NCBI GenBank assembly: GCA_964631325.1
Contig: CAZVWJ010000001.1
Coordinates: 1 to 64,000 of the forward strand
From: CAZVWJ01 sp964631325
GTDB lineage: Bacteria; T1Sed10-126
Direction of reading: 5' to 3'
Length of the DNA stretch: 64,000 nucleotides
In this document: positions 50,764-60,087 of the stretch, in pieces
How positions within the stretch are numbered: the first letter of the stretch is position 1
Layout: each line of letters opens with the position of its first letter
Made by a program: the position numbers and the translations under genes
The notes under the pieces: model-generated
Seen by the model: the letters and a program-made list of their open reading frames with translations, nothing else
Databases searched by the model: none
What the model was told of the DNA's origin: nothing

Positions 50764-51300
50764 GTGGTGAAACAAGTGTTAGAAAAACAAGATATCCTCA
50801 TCTGGATCAAACTATTAATAGAGGACAATGAGAACTTGACGGTTAAAAAAGTTGCCGAAGACCTGGGTTTTCGGCAGATGGAAATCCTGGATGCCCTTGA
50901 CACGGGTGAAAAGGAGGGAGTATTTGACCCGGACAAAGGGCTTATACTTCCGGACGCGTTTCTTAATCTTCTCCGGGATTTACCAAATGTCCTTTACGTC
51001 GAACCGGAGAAGCGAAAAAAAGGGATGCCCACGGCGATTTCCGGTCCGCCCCTCTCCCGTGAATTTGATTTCCAAGACAAGGACGATTACGTCTGGGCAA
51101 ACTCCCGCGGCCGTAAGCAGGGGTTGGTAATAAAACCACTGCATTCCAAGGTCCCCAGGCTGGCCCGCCGGGATAAAAATTTATACGAATGGCTAAACCT
51201 GGTGGAGACAATCCGAATTGGCCGGCCGCAGGAACGGGTGCTGGCCTTCGACAAAATAGAAAAACGCCTGCGAGATCTCCGGAACAAAATTAAAAATTAA
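50764..51300 (+). CDS. Protein of unknown function with winged-helix-like N-terminus
   Basis: A 178-residue protein starting at one of several GTG codons (50764, 50767 or 50776; GGAG at 50761 best serves the last). The first 60 residues (WIKLLIEDNENLTVKKVAED, then GFRQMEILDALDTGEKEG) read like a small helix-turn-helix. The rest is basic. It lies between the unknown cassette and a leftward membrane protein. I cannot assign a function. Confidence 0.55.
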   Translation: MVKQVLEKQDILIWIKLLIEDNENLTVKKVAEDLGFRQMEILDALDTGEKEGVFDPDKGLILPDAFLNLLRDLPNVLYVEPEKRKKGMPTAISGPPLSREFDFQDKDDYVWANSRGRKQGLVIKPLHSKVPRLARRDKNLYEWLNLVETIRIGRPQERVLAFDKIEKRLRDLRNKIKN

Positions 51301-51315
51301 TGACTTTAAGCCAAC

Positions 51316-51397
51316 AATTTTCCTTGTCTTAGTACAGCCCCAAACAGATTTTGGTCAGTAATGCTGACTGACATTTCATAGGTACTGAAGGAAAATT
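51316..51397. repeat. Long inverted repeat, possible terminator-like cruciform
   Basis: AATTTTCCTT...AGTAC (51316-51335) pairs with GTACTGAAGGAAAATT (51382-51397), and the loop contains a second stem GTCAG-TAATG-CTGAC. It separates the convergent unknown gene and membrane protein. No T tract directly follows, so it is not a textbook terminator. Confidence 0.6.
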
Positions 51398-51464
51398 CCG
51401 ATCCGCTCGGTGATTAGACAGAATTTAACCCTGTATACTAAAAAAATTAGAAACTACGATTTTT

Positions 51465-52082
51465 TTACCCGAAAAAATAGAGGATAACGAAAACCAGGAA
51501 GGCGACGGTGAGGACAATAAACGGGATATATTCTTCGTTAGATAATACAAATTTTATTTCCGACAGATTGAATTTCATTCTCTTTATTCGAAGCAAGAAC
51601 CCGCTTAACGGCTCCGCAAAAATTATCAGTCCCCCACCAAATAGCAACCGAAGCCCCGGACCGAGTAAATGATAAAAATTTTGTTCAAACAGACGTTTCG
51701 AGTATAAACTCCACCGGAAGCTGGCTTCAATGTAACCACAGACTCCAAGGACAAAAAATGAAATCCCCAAAAATAGAAGAACAAGATAGATAAGATCCTT
51801 AATTTCATTTTTTTGACCAAACTTCAATTCTCGTTCCCCCCTGGTAAGCCATTCGGCCAGCGGATCCGCGTAGAAAAGAAGTAACGCGGGCAATAATATC
51901 TGCCAAACAAAAATGAAACCATAGATAATAGGCGAATAAACCGACAACTCGCGCGAACTATTCATAAATACCGCCACTGAAGTCGGAAACCAACCTAAAA
52001 ATTTCACCAGAAAATAGACGGCAATTAATTTACAGCCTGTGGAAAATAAAACTGTTTCGTTAAGCGAAGTATCATTGTCCAA
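51465..52082 (-). CDS. Multi-span membrane protein of unknown function
   Basis: A 205-residue inner-membrane protein with five or six hydrophobic segments, among them IIYGFIFVWQILLPALLLFY and LIYLVLLFLGISFFVLGVCG. No conserved charged motif or transporter signature was seen. It is transcribed leftward by itself, about 70 bases after the asnB end region on the complementary strand, and has no recognisable family. Confidence 0.6.
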   Translation of the reverse strand: MDNDTSLNETVLFSTGCKLIAVYFLVKFLGWFPTSVAVFMNSSRELSVYSPIIYGFIFVWQILLPALLLFYADPLAEWLTRGERELKFGQKNEIKDLIYLVLLFLGISFFVLGVCGYIEASFRWSLYSKRLFEQNFYHLLGPGLRLLFGGGLIIFAEPLSGFLLRIKRMKFNLSEIKFVLSNEEYIPFIVLTVAFLVFVILYFFG

Positions 52083-52151
52083 TTTTGTTTCCTCCTCTAC
52101 GTAAGATAAGGAAATTTAATATTTTTCAACCGCCACTTTTTCTGGTTATAT

Positions 52152-54047
52152 TCAAGGCAGAGTAAGATCAAATTTATTCAGCCAGAGCTTGAGGACCGTT
52201 AGCGCCCACAAGAGCGGGGCCGCGTCTATTTTTGACTGGTTGTGCAGGTTGTGGAGTTTTTCCACCTGTGAACGGTCGAAGAGCGCTTCAAAACCAGCCT
52301 GGGGAGAAAGCAGGACGTCGCGCAGGTAAGCGGACTCCTCCCCTTCCCGGAACCAGGTGGCCAGGGGGACACCGAAGCCCATCTTACCGCGGTTGGCAAT
52401 TGGGTCGGGTAGAAGGTCTTTGAAAGCGTCCCGCAAGCAGACCTTCTGATTGCTTCCCCGGATTTTCTGATCAGCCGAAATAGCCAGGGCAAGTTCAATT
52501 ACGTCGCGGTCGAGAAACGGACAGCGGCACTCAAGGGAATTCATCATTGTCGTAATATCCGTCTTGACGAGTAAATCACCGGGGAGGTAACTGAGCAGAT
52601 CAGCGAGCATCATCTTCTCCGCTTGTTCACCGGCGGGGGCCAGCCGCGATAACTCCCGGGCCAGCGGTCCGGATTTCTCGGCGCTCCGAAAGAGTCCGGC
52701 AAATTCACCGGTTACCAGCTCCGAAAGCCAGGTTTCGGAGCCCAGCCCTACCATGGAGAGGTATCTATGCCGCTCATCTTCAGCAAACTGCTGTAGTAAA
52801 CGAATTACCTCGCCGATTTTTGAGCGGCGATCAGCCGGCAGACCAAAACGCCGGGCCAGGGACTGGACAAATTCCCGCAGCCAGCCGGGGGCATAACTGT
52901 CAAGAGTTGAAAACAACTGCATTGCCCGGTAGCGACGATAGCCGCCAAAAAGTTCGTCGCCGCCATCGCCGGAAAGAGCGACCTTGACTACCTGGCGGGT
53001 CTGCTGAGCAACATAATAAGTGGGGACGGCCGAGGAATCGGCAAATGGTTCGCCAAAATGCCGGACTAATTGTGGCAGGAGGGAAGATAGGTCCATGTCG
53101 ACGGTGTATTCGTGGTGGTCGGTGCCGTTAAATTGAGCAACCTGGCGGGCGTAGTCTCGCTCGTCAAACCGGTCCGCCTCAAAACCGACAGAGACAGTCT
53201 TTACCGGGTCGGAGCTCAGGGACTGCATCAGCCCGACAATAATCGAGGAATCTATTCCCCCACTGAGAAAAGCGCCCAGCGGCACGTCACTGATCATCCG
53301 GCGCTCAACCGCTGTGCTCAGCCGCTCCCTGATAAGCCCCGGGGAAGCGTCGGCTTGCTTTTCAGAATTGAAGTAAACATCAGCCGGGCTCCAGTAACTG
53401 TTTAATTCTATTTCACCGCCGGTGCCGGCCACCAGGTAGTTGCCGGGTTGTAATTTATAAATATCCTGGACCGCAGATTGGGGCGCATTGATATACCCGA
53501 GGCGCAAGTAACCGGCCAGAGCCGGTAAATTCAGCCGGTTCTTTACTTCACTCCGTTTCAGCAAAATCTGCAGTTCGGAAGCGGCAATTAGGGTCTCGTC
53601 TTCCCGGTAATAAAAAAGCGGTTTTTGACCGAGATGGTCGCGGGCAAGAACAAGCTGTTCCCCCGGTTCATCCCAGATAGCCAGGGCAAACATTCCCCGG
53701 GCCCGGTCAAAAACCTCCGGGCCCCAGCAGCGGTAACCCTGGAGAAAAACTTCAGTGTCCGAATCAGTCGTAAAATCATAACCGGCCTCTTTCAACTGCC
53801 TCCGCAGGGACCGGTAATTGTACAATTCCCCGTTATAGACAATACTACTGCCGCCGCGCACAATCGGTTGGTGCCCCTGCTCCAGGTCAATAATGGACAA
53901 CCGCCGGTGGGCAAAACCAATTCGGCCGCTGGAATGAAACCACTCGCCGGAATCATCCGGTCCCCGGTGGCTGAGACCGGCGGCACTTTCCGCCAGGTCT
54001 TCCGGGACGGATTGATCCCCACTCAGCCAGGTAACAAACCCGCACAC
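52152..54047 (-). CDS. asnB: Asparagine synthase (glutamine-hydrolysing)
   Basis: Makes asparagine from aspartate, ATP and glutamine. Cys2 of the mature N-terminus (MCGFVTW) is the glutaminase nucleophile, with RLSIIDLEQGHQP and YNGELYN in the same domain. The synthetase domain has the PP-loop AFLSGGIDSS near 263-272 and SGDGGDELFGGYRRY near 349. At 631 residues it has the length of the B. subtilis AsnB/AsnO type, and may instead modify a sugar or peptide in a cell-envelope pathway; no such cluster is present. GGAGG lies before the ATG. Confidence 0.95.
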   Translation of the reverse strand: MCGFVTWLSGDQSVPEDLAESAAGLSHRGPDDSGEWFHSSGRIGFAHRRLSIIDLEQGHQPIVRGGSSIVYNGELYNYRSLRRQLKEAGYDFTTDSDTEVFLQGYRCWGPEVFDRARGMFALAIWDEPGEQLVLARDHLGQKPLFYYREDETLIAASELQILLKRSEVKNRLNLPALAGYLRLGYINAPQSAVQDIYKLQPGNYLVAGTGGEIELNSYWSPADVYFNSEKQADASPGLIRERLSTAVERRMISDVPLGAFLSGGIDSSIIVGLMQSLSSDPVKTVSVGFEADRFDERDYARQVAQFNGTDHHEYTVDMDLSSLLPQLVRHFGEPFADSSAVPTYYVAQQTRQVVKVALSGDGGDELFGGYRRYRAMQLFSTLDSYAPGWLREFVQSLARRFGLPADRRSKIGEVIRLLQQFAEDERHRYLSMVGLGSETWLSELVTGEFAGLFRSAEKSGPLARELSRLAPAGEQAEKMMLADLLSYLPGDLLVKTDITTMMNSLECRCPFLDRDVIELALAISADQKIRGSNQKVCLRDAFKDLLPDPIANRGKMGFGVPLATWFREGEESAYLRDVLLSPQAGFEALFDRSQVEKLHNLHNQSKIDAAPLLWALTVLKLWLNKFDLTLP

Positions 54048-54077
54048 AGCTAAAACCTCCTGAACAATAATTTAAAC

Positions 54078-54334
54078 GGCTCTGTAGAGACCCTTAATGA
54101 AACTGGGACTTAAATCCCTTGCAAGACTCATTCTCCCCCCCGCAGTCAATTGGGCATCACCAGTGGGAACTATAAGATATATTCTATGGCCCCCGATTGA
54201 CTGCGGGGCTCCGAGGTATCGAAATATATAACCAGCCCCTCCAGGGGCCATATATTTCGATAAATCCGTCTTCGAAGGGTTCAAGCCCCAGTTTCTGTTA
54301 GAAAGAGACAATTAAAAGGGTTTTCTACAAAACC
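54078..54334 (-). mobile_element. MITE-like element, family C (copy 2)
   Basis: A 257-bp element flanked by ATTTAAAC (54070-54077) and ATTCAAAC (54335-54342), a 7-of-8 target duplication. Ends: GGCTCTGTAGAGACCCTTAA on the left and the inverse of GGTTTTGTAGAAAACCCTTT on the right. Internal features shared with copy 1 are the AT-rich stem TATCGAAATATAT/ATATATTTCGATA capping GGCCCCTGGAGGGGC and a second long stem around GCAGTCAATCG. No coding capacity. Confidence 0.87.
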
Positions 54335-54449
54335 ATTCAAACTAATTAATGAAGAGATAAATTTTGCCATAAACAGAGGAAAAAGCGAAACTTTTCCCCG
54401 GTTGATATTTTACAGCAAGGAAAAACATCCGACCAGAATAAGATCTTTA

Positions 54450-54491
54450 AACAATTGAACCATTGAAAAATTGTCCAATGGTTCAATTGTT
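54450..54491. repeat. Perfect 16-bp stem-loop
   Basis: AACAATTGAACCATTG pairs fully with CAATGGTTCAATTGTT across a 10-base loop. It is AT-rich and lacks a T tract. It sits in the long gap between asnB and the HEAT gene, shortly before a pair of CCCTTGGGAA direct repeats near 54535 and 54565. Confidence 0.6.
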
Positions 54492-54695
54492 GGTTGAGCC
54501 TGTGGTTCGAGGATATTAGAGAGATATTAAAGTCCCTTGGGAACAGCGCCAAAAATATTAAGACCCCTTGGGAATAGCTTAAACATGATATAATTTTATG
54601 TGTGGTTACGAAAAATTTGGCGTCGTTCAAATCAAGGTTACAGTTTAAAACGGCATTTAATTATCAAAATCGTTTATACTGGATAGATAGAGGCC

Positions 54696-54863
54696 ACCGA
54701 AAAGGGATAAAATTTCCTCCCCCTCGATGGGGGCGGGGTACCCAACCAGAGGTTGGGTCGAGGTGGGGGTGAAATGGATATATAGAGGCCCTACAGCACC
54801 TTTCAGGTTTTATATCCCCCTCACCCTAACCCTCTCCCACCAGGGGAGAGGGGACTTTTCGGA
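54696..54863. repeat. Interspersed repeat, family A2 (inverted orientation)
   Basis: Starts CCGAAAAGGGATAAAATT and ends GGGGACTTTTCGGA, close inverted copies. It is oriented like the 7440 copy. The rest of the gap from 54335 to 54961 has no further gene. Confidence 0.75.
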
Positions 54864-54961
54864 TAAGCTCTTCACGATATTTTAACTGTTACCTTAAATC
54901 TGGAAAAATTGAACGACGCGAAAAATTTTTAAATTAAAGTAGTTAAATTGAGGTGTTAAAA

Positions 54962-55801
54962 ATGGAAGAAATTTTGGAGAAGCTGGAAGAGATAGAACGA
55001 GCCCCGTTCGGACTCGCCTTCAATCCCGTGGAGACGATTAAAGAGGGACTTTTTCACACGGAGGAGGAAGTCCGGCAGTACGCGCTCCAGCTGGCCGGGG
55101 CCTTTGGTTCACCGGAATTTATCAAACCGTTGTTTCACCTGACGGCGGAAGCACAACGGTTGGAAACGCGACTGGAAGCTCTGAAAGTTCTCGGGGATTT
55201 TTTGCACGAAGGTAGAATCTCAGATTATCACCGCGTGGATGAGCAACAGGCAGATCCCCAGCACAAACCGGAGACAAAAAGGCTGTCACGCAGTCAATTT
55301 CAGGCAATTCGGGATTTTCTGGGACGAGCCGTAAGAGAGCAAGCCTGGCCGGCGATGCTCCGGGCAAAAGCGCTGGAATATTTTGCCGCAGTGGAAACGA
55401 AAAAAGCAAAGCGGACGATTGAAAAATTTTACAACAGTGGAGACAGCGCTCTGGCCGAAGGAGCCCTAAAGGCAATATCACGTGTGCATGGCGGTAAATG
55501 GAGAAACATAATAATGCAAGAAATAACTGCCCGGCACAACCAACAAAGACGACAGGCAGCGGTTGAAGCAGCGGGAGCCCAGGGAATAAAAGAAGCAGGC
55601 CCTGAACTCTTAAATATCCTGAAAAGTTCAGACAACGAAAAACTGCGGCTGGCAGCCATCGAAGCTTTGAGCATGCTCAATTGGTCCGAAGCTCCACATC
55701 ATCTGGAAAAATTCCGCGAAGATAAAAACCCCGAAGTCAGACAGATCGCCAAAAAAGGTATGCTCCGCCAGGCCTCCGCGCATGAGAAAAACCGCTTCTG
55801 A
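54962..55801 (+). CDS. HEAT-repeat protein
   Basis: About 279 residues made of paired helices with HEAT-like consensus (EVRQYALQLAGAFGSPEFIKPL, RLETRLEALKVLGDF, QRRQAAVEAAGAQGIKEAG, KLRLAAIEALSMLNWSEAP). It is probably a cytoplasmic binding scaffold, with no enzymatic motif. The start is set at the ATG at 54962, preceded by TTGAGGTG; a GTG three codons before is less likely. It is convergent with the Thi4-like gene (14 bases). Confidence 0.75.
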   Translation: MEEILEKLEEIERAPFGLAFNPVETIKEGLFHTEEEVRQYALQLAGAFGSPEFIKPLFHLTAEAQRLETRLEALKVLGDFLHEGRISDYHRVDEQQADPQHKPETKRLSRSQFQAIRDFLGRAVREQAWPAMLRAKALEYFAAVETKKAKRTIEKFYNSGDSALAEGALKAISRVHGGKWRNIIMQEITARHNQQRRQAAVEAAGAQGIKEAGPELLNILKSSDNEKLRLAAIEALSMLNWSEAPHHLEKFREDKNPEVRQIAKKGMLRQASAHEKNRF

Positions 55802-55815
55802 ATCAATAGCCGGGG

Positions 55816-56487
55816 CTACTCCGCTAAAATTAATTCGCCGGCTTTGCGGCCGGAAAGTAGACAACCGTTAACCAGGGAGAGGTCTTCTGTCCCCGAAGTA
55901 TCCACCAGCGCCTGATAACCGGCCTGGACCCAGCCAGCTTCTCTTCGTTCAGTATTTAAAACCATAGATTCCGGCGAGCTTTCCCCCTCTTCACTGAAAC
56001 GGACACTTTCTGTATAAGCTGTCGTAACAATTAAATCCTCGCCAGAATAAATTAGCGGCTGATTATTAAACAACAAATCAATCTCAAAAACTCTATTTTT
56101 ACTACGGAATTTTTCAAGGTTGACCCCGGGCAACAGCTCACCGCCAGCAGAAAAATATTGATTAACGAGGAAAGAAATCAGCTCTGTCCGCTGAATCCAG
56201 TAAGGAGCGGTAAGTTCAGGGACAAATTCAAGTTCAGCTAATAGCTCGACAGCCGGGTTAACTACCGGAACCGGTCCCTGCTGCCAGAGAAACCGTCCTC
56301 CCACCTGCGCGGCCTCATTAACAACAAGGGTATTCACATTTTCTTCTTGAAGAAACAGACCGGCTGTCAAAGCAGTAATCCCTCCGCCAACAATAAAAAC
56401 TTCCGCCTTCCCGCATTCTTTCAGCCACTCCTCTTGTTCACGTCTGAAAGACTTATTTAATTCCTCAGAATCAGGCAAAGAAAACAT
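55816..56487 (-). CDS. Thi4-like FAD/NAD-binding protein
   Basis: A 223-residue protein with the dinucleotide fold FIVGGGITALTAGLFLQEE near 31-49, a second segment LVVNEAAQVGGRFLW, and a C-terminal NGCLLSGRKAGELIL block like the end of Thi4 thiazole synthases (GxxLSGKKAAELI). Archaeal-type Thi4 uses NAD, glycine and sulfide. The central catalytic residues cannot be confirmed and the N-terminal 29 residues are atypical, so a Thi4-like oxidoreductase of unknown role is safer than thiazole synthase. Confidence 0.6.
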   Translation of the reverse strand: MFSLPDSEELNKSFRREQEEWLKECGKAEVFIVGGGITALTAGLFLQEENVNTLVVNEAAQVGGRFLWQQGPVPVVNPAVELLAELEFVPELTAPYWIQRTELISFLVNQYFSAGGELLPGVNLEKFRSKNRVFEIDLLFNNQPLIYSGEDLIVTTAYTESVRFSEEGESSPESMVLNTERREAGWVQAGYQALVDTSGTEDLSLVNGCLLSGRKAGELILAE

Positions 56488-56562
56488 AACTTTCTCCTGT
56501 TAAAATTTTCAGTCTCGGTAAAAAAATTGTTTAAAACAGATGAAACCAGTAAATAGACCTTC

Positions 56563-56748
56563 TCCAAAAAGTCCCCTCTTCGCTGGCGGGAGAGGACATG
56601 GACAGGGCTTGTGACGCGTATGCGTTATTGGGGGTGAAGGGGATAAAACAGATTGGGCATCGTAATCCCTCTATGACACCATTTCACCCCCACCTTAATC
56701 CTCCCCCATCAAGGGGGAGGAGATTTTAGATCCTTTTCGGATCGGGTT
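56563..56748. repeat. Interspersed repeat, family A2
   Basis: Opens CTCCAAAAAGTCCCCTCTTC and ends GATCCTTTTCGGATCGGG. The interior repeats the 4633 copy, including the CACCATTTCACCCCC phrase. It lies between the Thi4-like gene and the nucleotidyltransferase gene, both leftward. Confidence 0.75.
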
Positions 56749-56766
56749 TAAATAGTGTAGCCAGAA

Positions 56767-57576
56767 TCAGGGAGAAGAACAACATACAAGTTCAAAGTAA
56801 TCGTGAACAAAACGTATATAGCTGGCGGAGGTGCCAGTATCATAGACTTGTCCGGTAAGAGGAACCCCCAGAGCCGGCTGGCTAGCAATCAGGCGGCGGA
56901 ATATAGGAACATCGTCCAGTTCGCCGGTTTGAGAGTCCGGGCTCATTTCAGCGGCGATTTCGAAAAAATTTCCCGGTAATAAAGAGCGAGCAACCGTGCG
57001 CCAGCAGGGCCATTCAGAAGCCGCATTAACAAATCGTCCTTCACCTTTTTCCTGCAGTTCGGTTATTTCTACGGGAGCCTCAATCGAAGGAGACGCCGGA
57101 AAATTTCCCTGAAACCGACCGGAATTACCGAAATACCGCGCTTCTTCTCGGGAAACCCGATAAATACCAAAAACCAGTCTCTCCGATTCATTCAGATCAA
57201 GCAAGCTACCAATTCCCGACCCATTTAAAATAATATTATCGGGAATTATCAGAGCACAGCAGGGAGGCCGGTTCAACTGTTTGTACCCACGATAAAGAGC
57301 GTCGGCCAATCCACGGGGAACCGGTTGTTCGCGCCAGATTATCTCCGCATCAACCTCAATCTGCTGCAGATAAGCACGAAGTTCATGGTCCTCGGGGGAC
57401 CCAATAACAACCAGGGGGTCACAGCCGGCAGCAGCCGCTTCTTTCAAGGAAAAATCTATTATAGGGGCATTACCCACCGGAAGCATCGGTTTGGACAAAT
57501 AGCGGGTTACGGGGCGCAGCCGGGTCCCCCGGCCAGCGGCCGGAATAAGGGCCGGGACCGTTGACGTAGCGGACAT
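56767..57576 (-). CDS. Sugar nucleotidyltransferase, GalU/RmlA-like
   Basis: A 269-residue enzyme that joins a nucleoside triphosphate to a sugar-1-phosphate. The N-terminal signature PALIPAAGRGTRLRPVTRYL, then SKPMLPVGNAPII, is intact, and IIPDNIIL near 106 holds the metal aspartate. ITELQEKGEGRFVNAASEW is the later substrate block. It resembles UTP-glucose-1-phosphate uridylyltransferase; the exact base and sugar are not certain. It would supply NDP-glucose to glycosyltransferases such as the one at 5641. GAGGAATAA is its ribosome binding site; it is 4 bases behind cysE. Confidence 0.8.
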   Translation of the reverse strand: MSATSTVPALIPAAGRGTRLRPVTRYLSKPMLPVGNAPIIDFSLKEAAAAGCDPLVVIGSPEDHELRAYLQQIEVDAEIIWREQPVPRGLADALYRGYKQLNRPPCCALIIPDNIILNGSGIGSLLDLNESERLVFGIYRVSREEARYFGNSGRFQGNFPASPSIEAPVEITELQEKGEGRFVNAASEWPCWRTVARSLLPGNFFEIAAEMSPDSQTGELDDVPIFRRLIASQPALGVPLTGQVYDTGTSASYIRFVHDYFELVCCSSP

Positions 57577-57580
57577 ACAT

Positions 57581-58237
57581 TTATTCCTCGGTCGAGTTTT
57601 TACAACGCTGATCGATTTGGTGTTCGATTCTATCCAGTCTTTCCTGGAGAGTATGAACCGCGTCGATCACAGGATCAGAAAGATCCGTGTGGTTAAGGGA
57701 AACCCGCTCAACTCGTTCTCCTTTCCGCCGGGCAATATGGCCCGGCACTCCGACCACGGTGGAATTTGCCGGCACAGACTGGATCACCACTGAACCGGAA
57801 CCAACGCGTGTATTTTTACCAATTTTAATATCCCCCAGAATTTTAGCTCCGGCGCCAACAACCACTCCTGATTCAAGGGACGGGTGACGCTTGCCCCTTT
57901 CCTTACCAGTTCCACCCAGAGTTACTCCCTGGTAGAGAGTAACGTCATCAGCAATAATTGTAGTCTCTCCAATTACTACTCCCATACCATGATCAATGAA
58001 AAACCCACGGCCAATTTCAGCACCGGGATGAATTTCTATCCCTGTACACCAACGAGAAATATGAGAAATAATTCTGGCAATTAATTTTAATCCCAGCTTT
58101 GAATGAAGGCAATGAGCAATTCGATGAGCAATAAGTGCGTGGAGGCCGGGATACGTCAAAAGCACTTCCAGCAGTGAACGCGCGGCAGGATCCCGTTCGA
58201 ATACTGCCCTGACATCATCTTTTAACAAAGAAAACAT
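57581..58237 (-). CDS. cysE: Serine O-acetyltransferase
   Basis: First step of cysteine synthesis. The left-handed beta-helix repeats start at IEIHPGAEIGRGFFIDHGMGVVIGE, with VTLYQGVTLGGTG, VVVGAGAKILGDI, RVGSGSVV and STVVGVPGHIARRKG. The length of 218 residues matches the short EpsC/CysE type of many Gram-positives and anaerobes. No cysK in the window. A clear AGGTGTTCAGG precedes the ATG. Confidence 0.94.
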   Translation of the reverse strand: MFSLLKDDVRAVFERDPAARSLLEVLLTYPGLHALIAHRIAHCLHSKLGLKLIARIISHISRWCTGIEIHPGAEIGRGFFIDHGMGVVIGETTIIADDVTLYQGVTLGGTGKERGKRHPSLESGVVVGAGAKILGDIKIGKNTRVGSGSVVIQSVPANSTVVGVPGHIARRKGERVERVSLNHTDLSDPVIDAVHTLQERLDRIEHQIDQRCKNSTEE

Positions 58238-58265
58238 ACCTGAACACCTCCGGATAGTTAACTAT

Positions 58266-58400
58266 ATGAGTCCACCCTAAAAAGGTCTTCAATCCAAATT
58301 GTAAATCCCTGAAGACCTTTAAAACCCGTTTTAACCCCCATCTATATAACACGTACGCGTCACAGACCTTCCCCCGTCAAGGGGGGAAAGTTTTTAAAAA
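58266..58400. repeat. Interspersed repeat, family B
   Basis: Opens GAGTCCACCCTAAAAAGGTC and ends GGGGAAAGTTTTTAAAAAG with an AAACTC cap that is a weak inverse of the start. The middle has CCCCCGTCAAGGGGG. It is related to the copies near 11637 and 61855. It fills the gap between cysE and the permease. Confidence 0.7.
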
Positions 58401-58427
58401 GAAACTCTTATCTGATTTCAAGAAAGC

Positions 58428-59839
58428 TCAGATTAAACCGCGTTCTTCGGCAGTACCGGGAATAAGATTATCAAGCACCAGGGCGGAAACGGCTCCCACC
58501 GCCATCGGAGTGGAAAGAACTGCTCCAATAATATCCCAACATATTTTTGCTGTTTCTGTTTTCCCGAGCAAGCAGGGATTATTGTTATAGAAACCGGCAA
58601 AACTGACGCCGGATATTCCGCCCATCCACTTCCCCACTCCCAGCCCGATGAGAAAGGAAAATCCAACGATCATTATATTACGCTGACTGGACATATCACA
58701 GCGCATAAGCACCTCAATCCCAATTGCTCCGATGACCCCAAACAGAGCAAGATATGCGCCGCCGATTACGGGACTTGGTATAGAGGCGATCAACAATCCA
58801 ATCGGGGTAAAAAAGCTCAAACCAATTAAGATAATTGCTCCGATCATAACAACGTAACGGGAGGCAACCCCGGAAATTTTTACCAGACCAATATTTTCAG
58901 TATAAGAGGTTGTCCCCACCCCGCCAATCAAGCCGTTAATAAAACAGCCAAGACCTTCAGAACCAATCCCATTGGAAATTTGTTCTTCGTCAGGAGCCGG
59001 TGCGCCGGCAGCATAGGCAACAGAATGGTAGTCACCAATTGACTCTACCATAGAAGCCAGAAAAGCGGCAAAAAGAGCAAAAATTGCTGAAAGAGAAAAC
59101 CGGGGCCAGCCATAGGGAAATAGTTTAGGGAGAGTAAAATAATCGGGATTTTCAAAAGCCCCGGAAAAATTAACGTAAATCGGGTGGCCCGGCGGAACTA
59201 CGTTAAAAACAGAAAGCAAAAGACAGAGAAGATACACCAGAACCAGGGATAAAAGCACTGGAAATAGTTTCAATTTAGATTTTGAGATAAGTGAAAAATA
59301 AAAGACCCCGGCCACAACCAGCAAAGAGATCGGCCAATACTTAGCGGCGTTATTATTAACCGCTACGTCAAACAGGCTAAAACCGATCAACATAATTGTA
59401 GGGCCGATAACCACCGGAGTGATAAACCGCTTAATTTTTCCAATTAAATTTGAAAAACCAACAAAAGCTTCAATCAGTCCTCCCACTATCAACGCCCCCC
59501 AATAGTTTGCATAACTTCAGCGGGACTTCCTTCTCCCTGGCTAACCACTGAGCTGACCGCAAGAATGGGGGTAATAAAAGCAAATGAAGAGCCCTGGACA
59601 ATCGGTAGCCGGGAACCAATGTAGATTTGAAACAGTGTTGCAATTCCCATCCCCAGGTATATGTGGGAGACAAAGCGAGCAATTTCCATCATGTTACCAC
59701 TGCCAAAGATACTGCGTCCCAACAAGAGCGGTACCAGAGTGGTTGCTCCAAACAGGGTCAACACGTGCTGAAGTCCCAGGGGAATTGCTTCTAATAAAGC
59801 GGGCTTATCGTCAATACCGTAAACTACACCTTCACTCAT
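58428..59839 (-). pseudogene. NCS2-family (uracil/xanthine) permease, split by a frameshift
   Basis: Two frames make up one transporter of about 470 residues. The first (59489-59839, 116 codons) begins MSEGVVYGIDDKPALLEAIP and covers the first helices with QGSSFAFITPILAV; it stops just after EVMQTIGG. The second (58428-59492) continues directly with IVGGLIEAFVGFSNLIGKI and carries the rest, including MVESIGDYHSVA and GGVGTTSYTENIGLV. The break lies at a run of six G (59495-59500 on the other strand); one extra G restores the frame as GGALIVGGL. A sequencing error, real mutation, phase-variable tract or slippage site are all possible. Confidence 0.88.
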
Positions 59840-59868
59840 AATTAGACCAACCTTTCCTATTTTCGATT

Positions 59869-60072
59869 GTAATTACTCACCTATCCTCTCTCCTGGTGGG
59901 AGAGAGGTTGCCCTGCGCATAGACAGAGCATGTGGCGCGTACGTGCTATTAGAGAGAGGAGGACAACCCAGCTCTTACTGTGAGAAAGTTGGGTTGAAGG
60001 CATTTTTGAAGCCTTTTCACCCCCTTTTGTATTTTCCCCCGTCAAGGAGGAAAAGATCAGGTGAGTAGTTAT
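59869..60072. mobile_element. MITE-like element, family A1 (long form)
   Basis: Starts GTAATTACTCACCTATCC and ends GATCAGGTGAGTAGTTAT. The flanks TTTCGATT (59861-59868) and TTTTGGTT (60073-60080) agree at 6 of 8 positions, in keeping with a decayed target duplication. It lies between the permease and the HAMP-only gene. Confidence 0.75.
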
Positions 60073-60087
60073 TTTTGGTTAATATAT

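Noticed and set aside
59840..59868. Purine or PyrR-type control element before the NCS2 permease
   Set aside because: The leader before the MITE is under 30 bases and shows no such structure.
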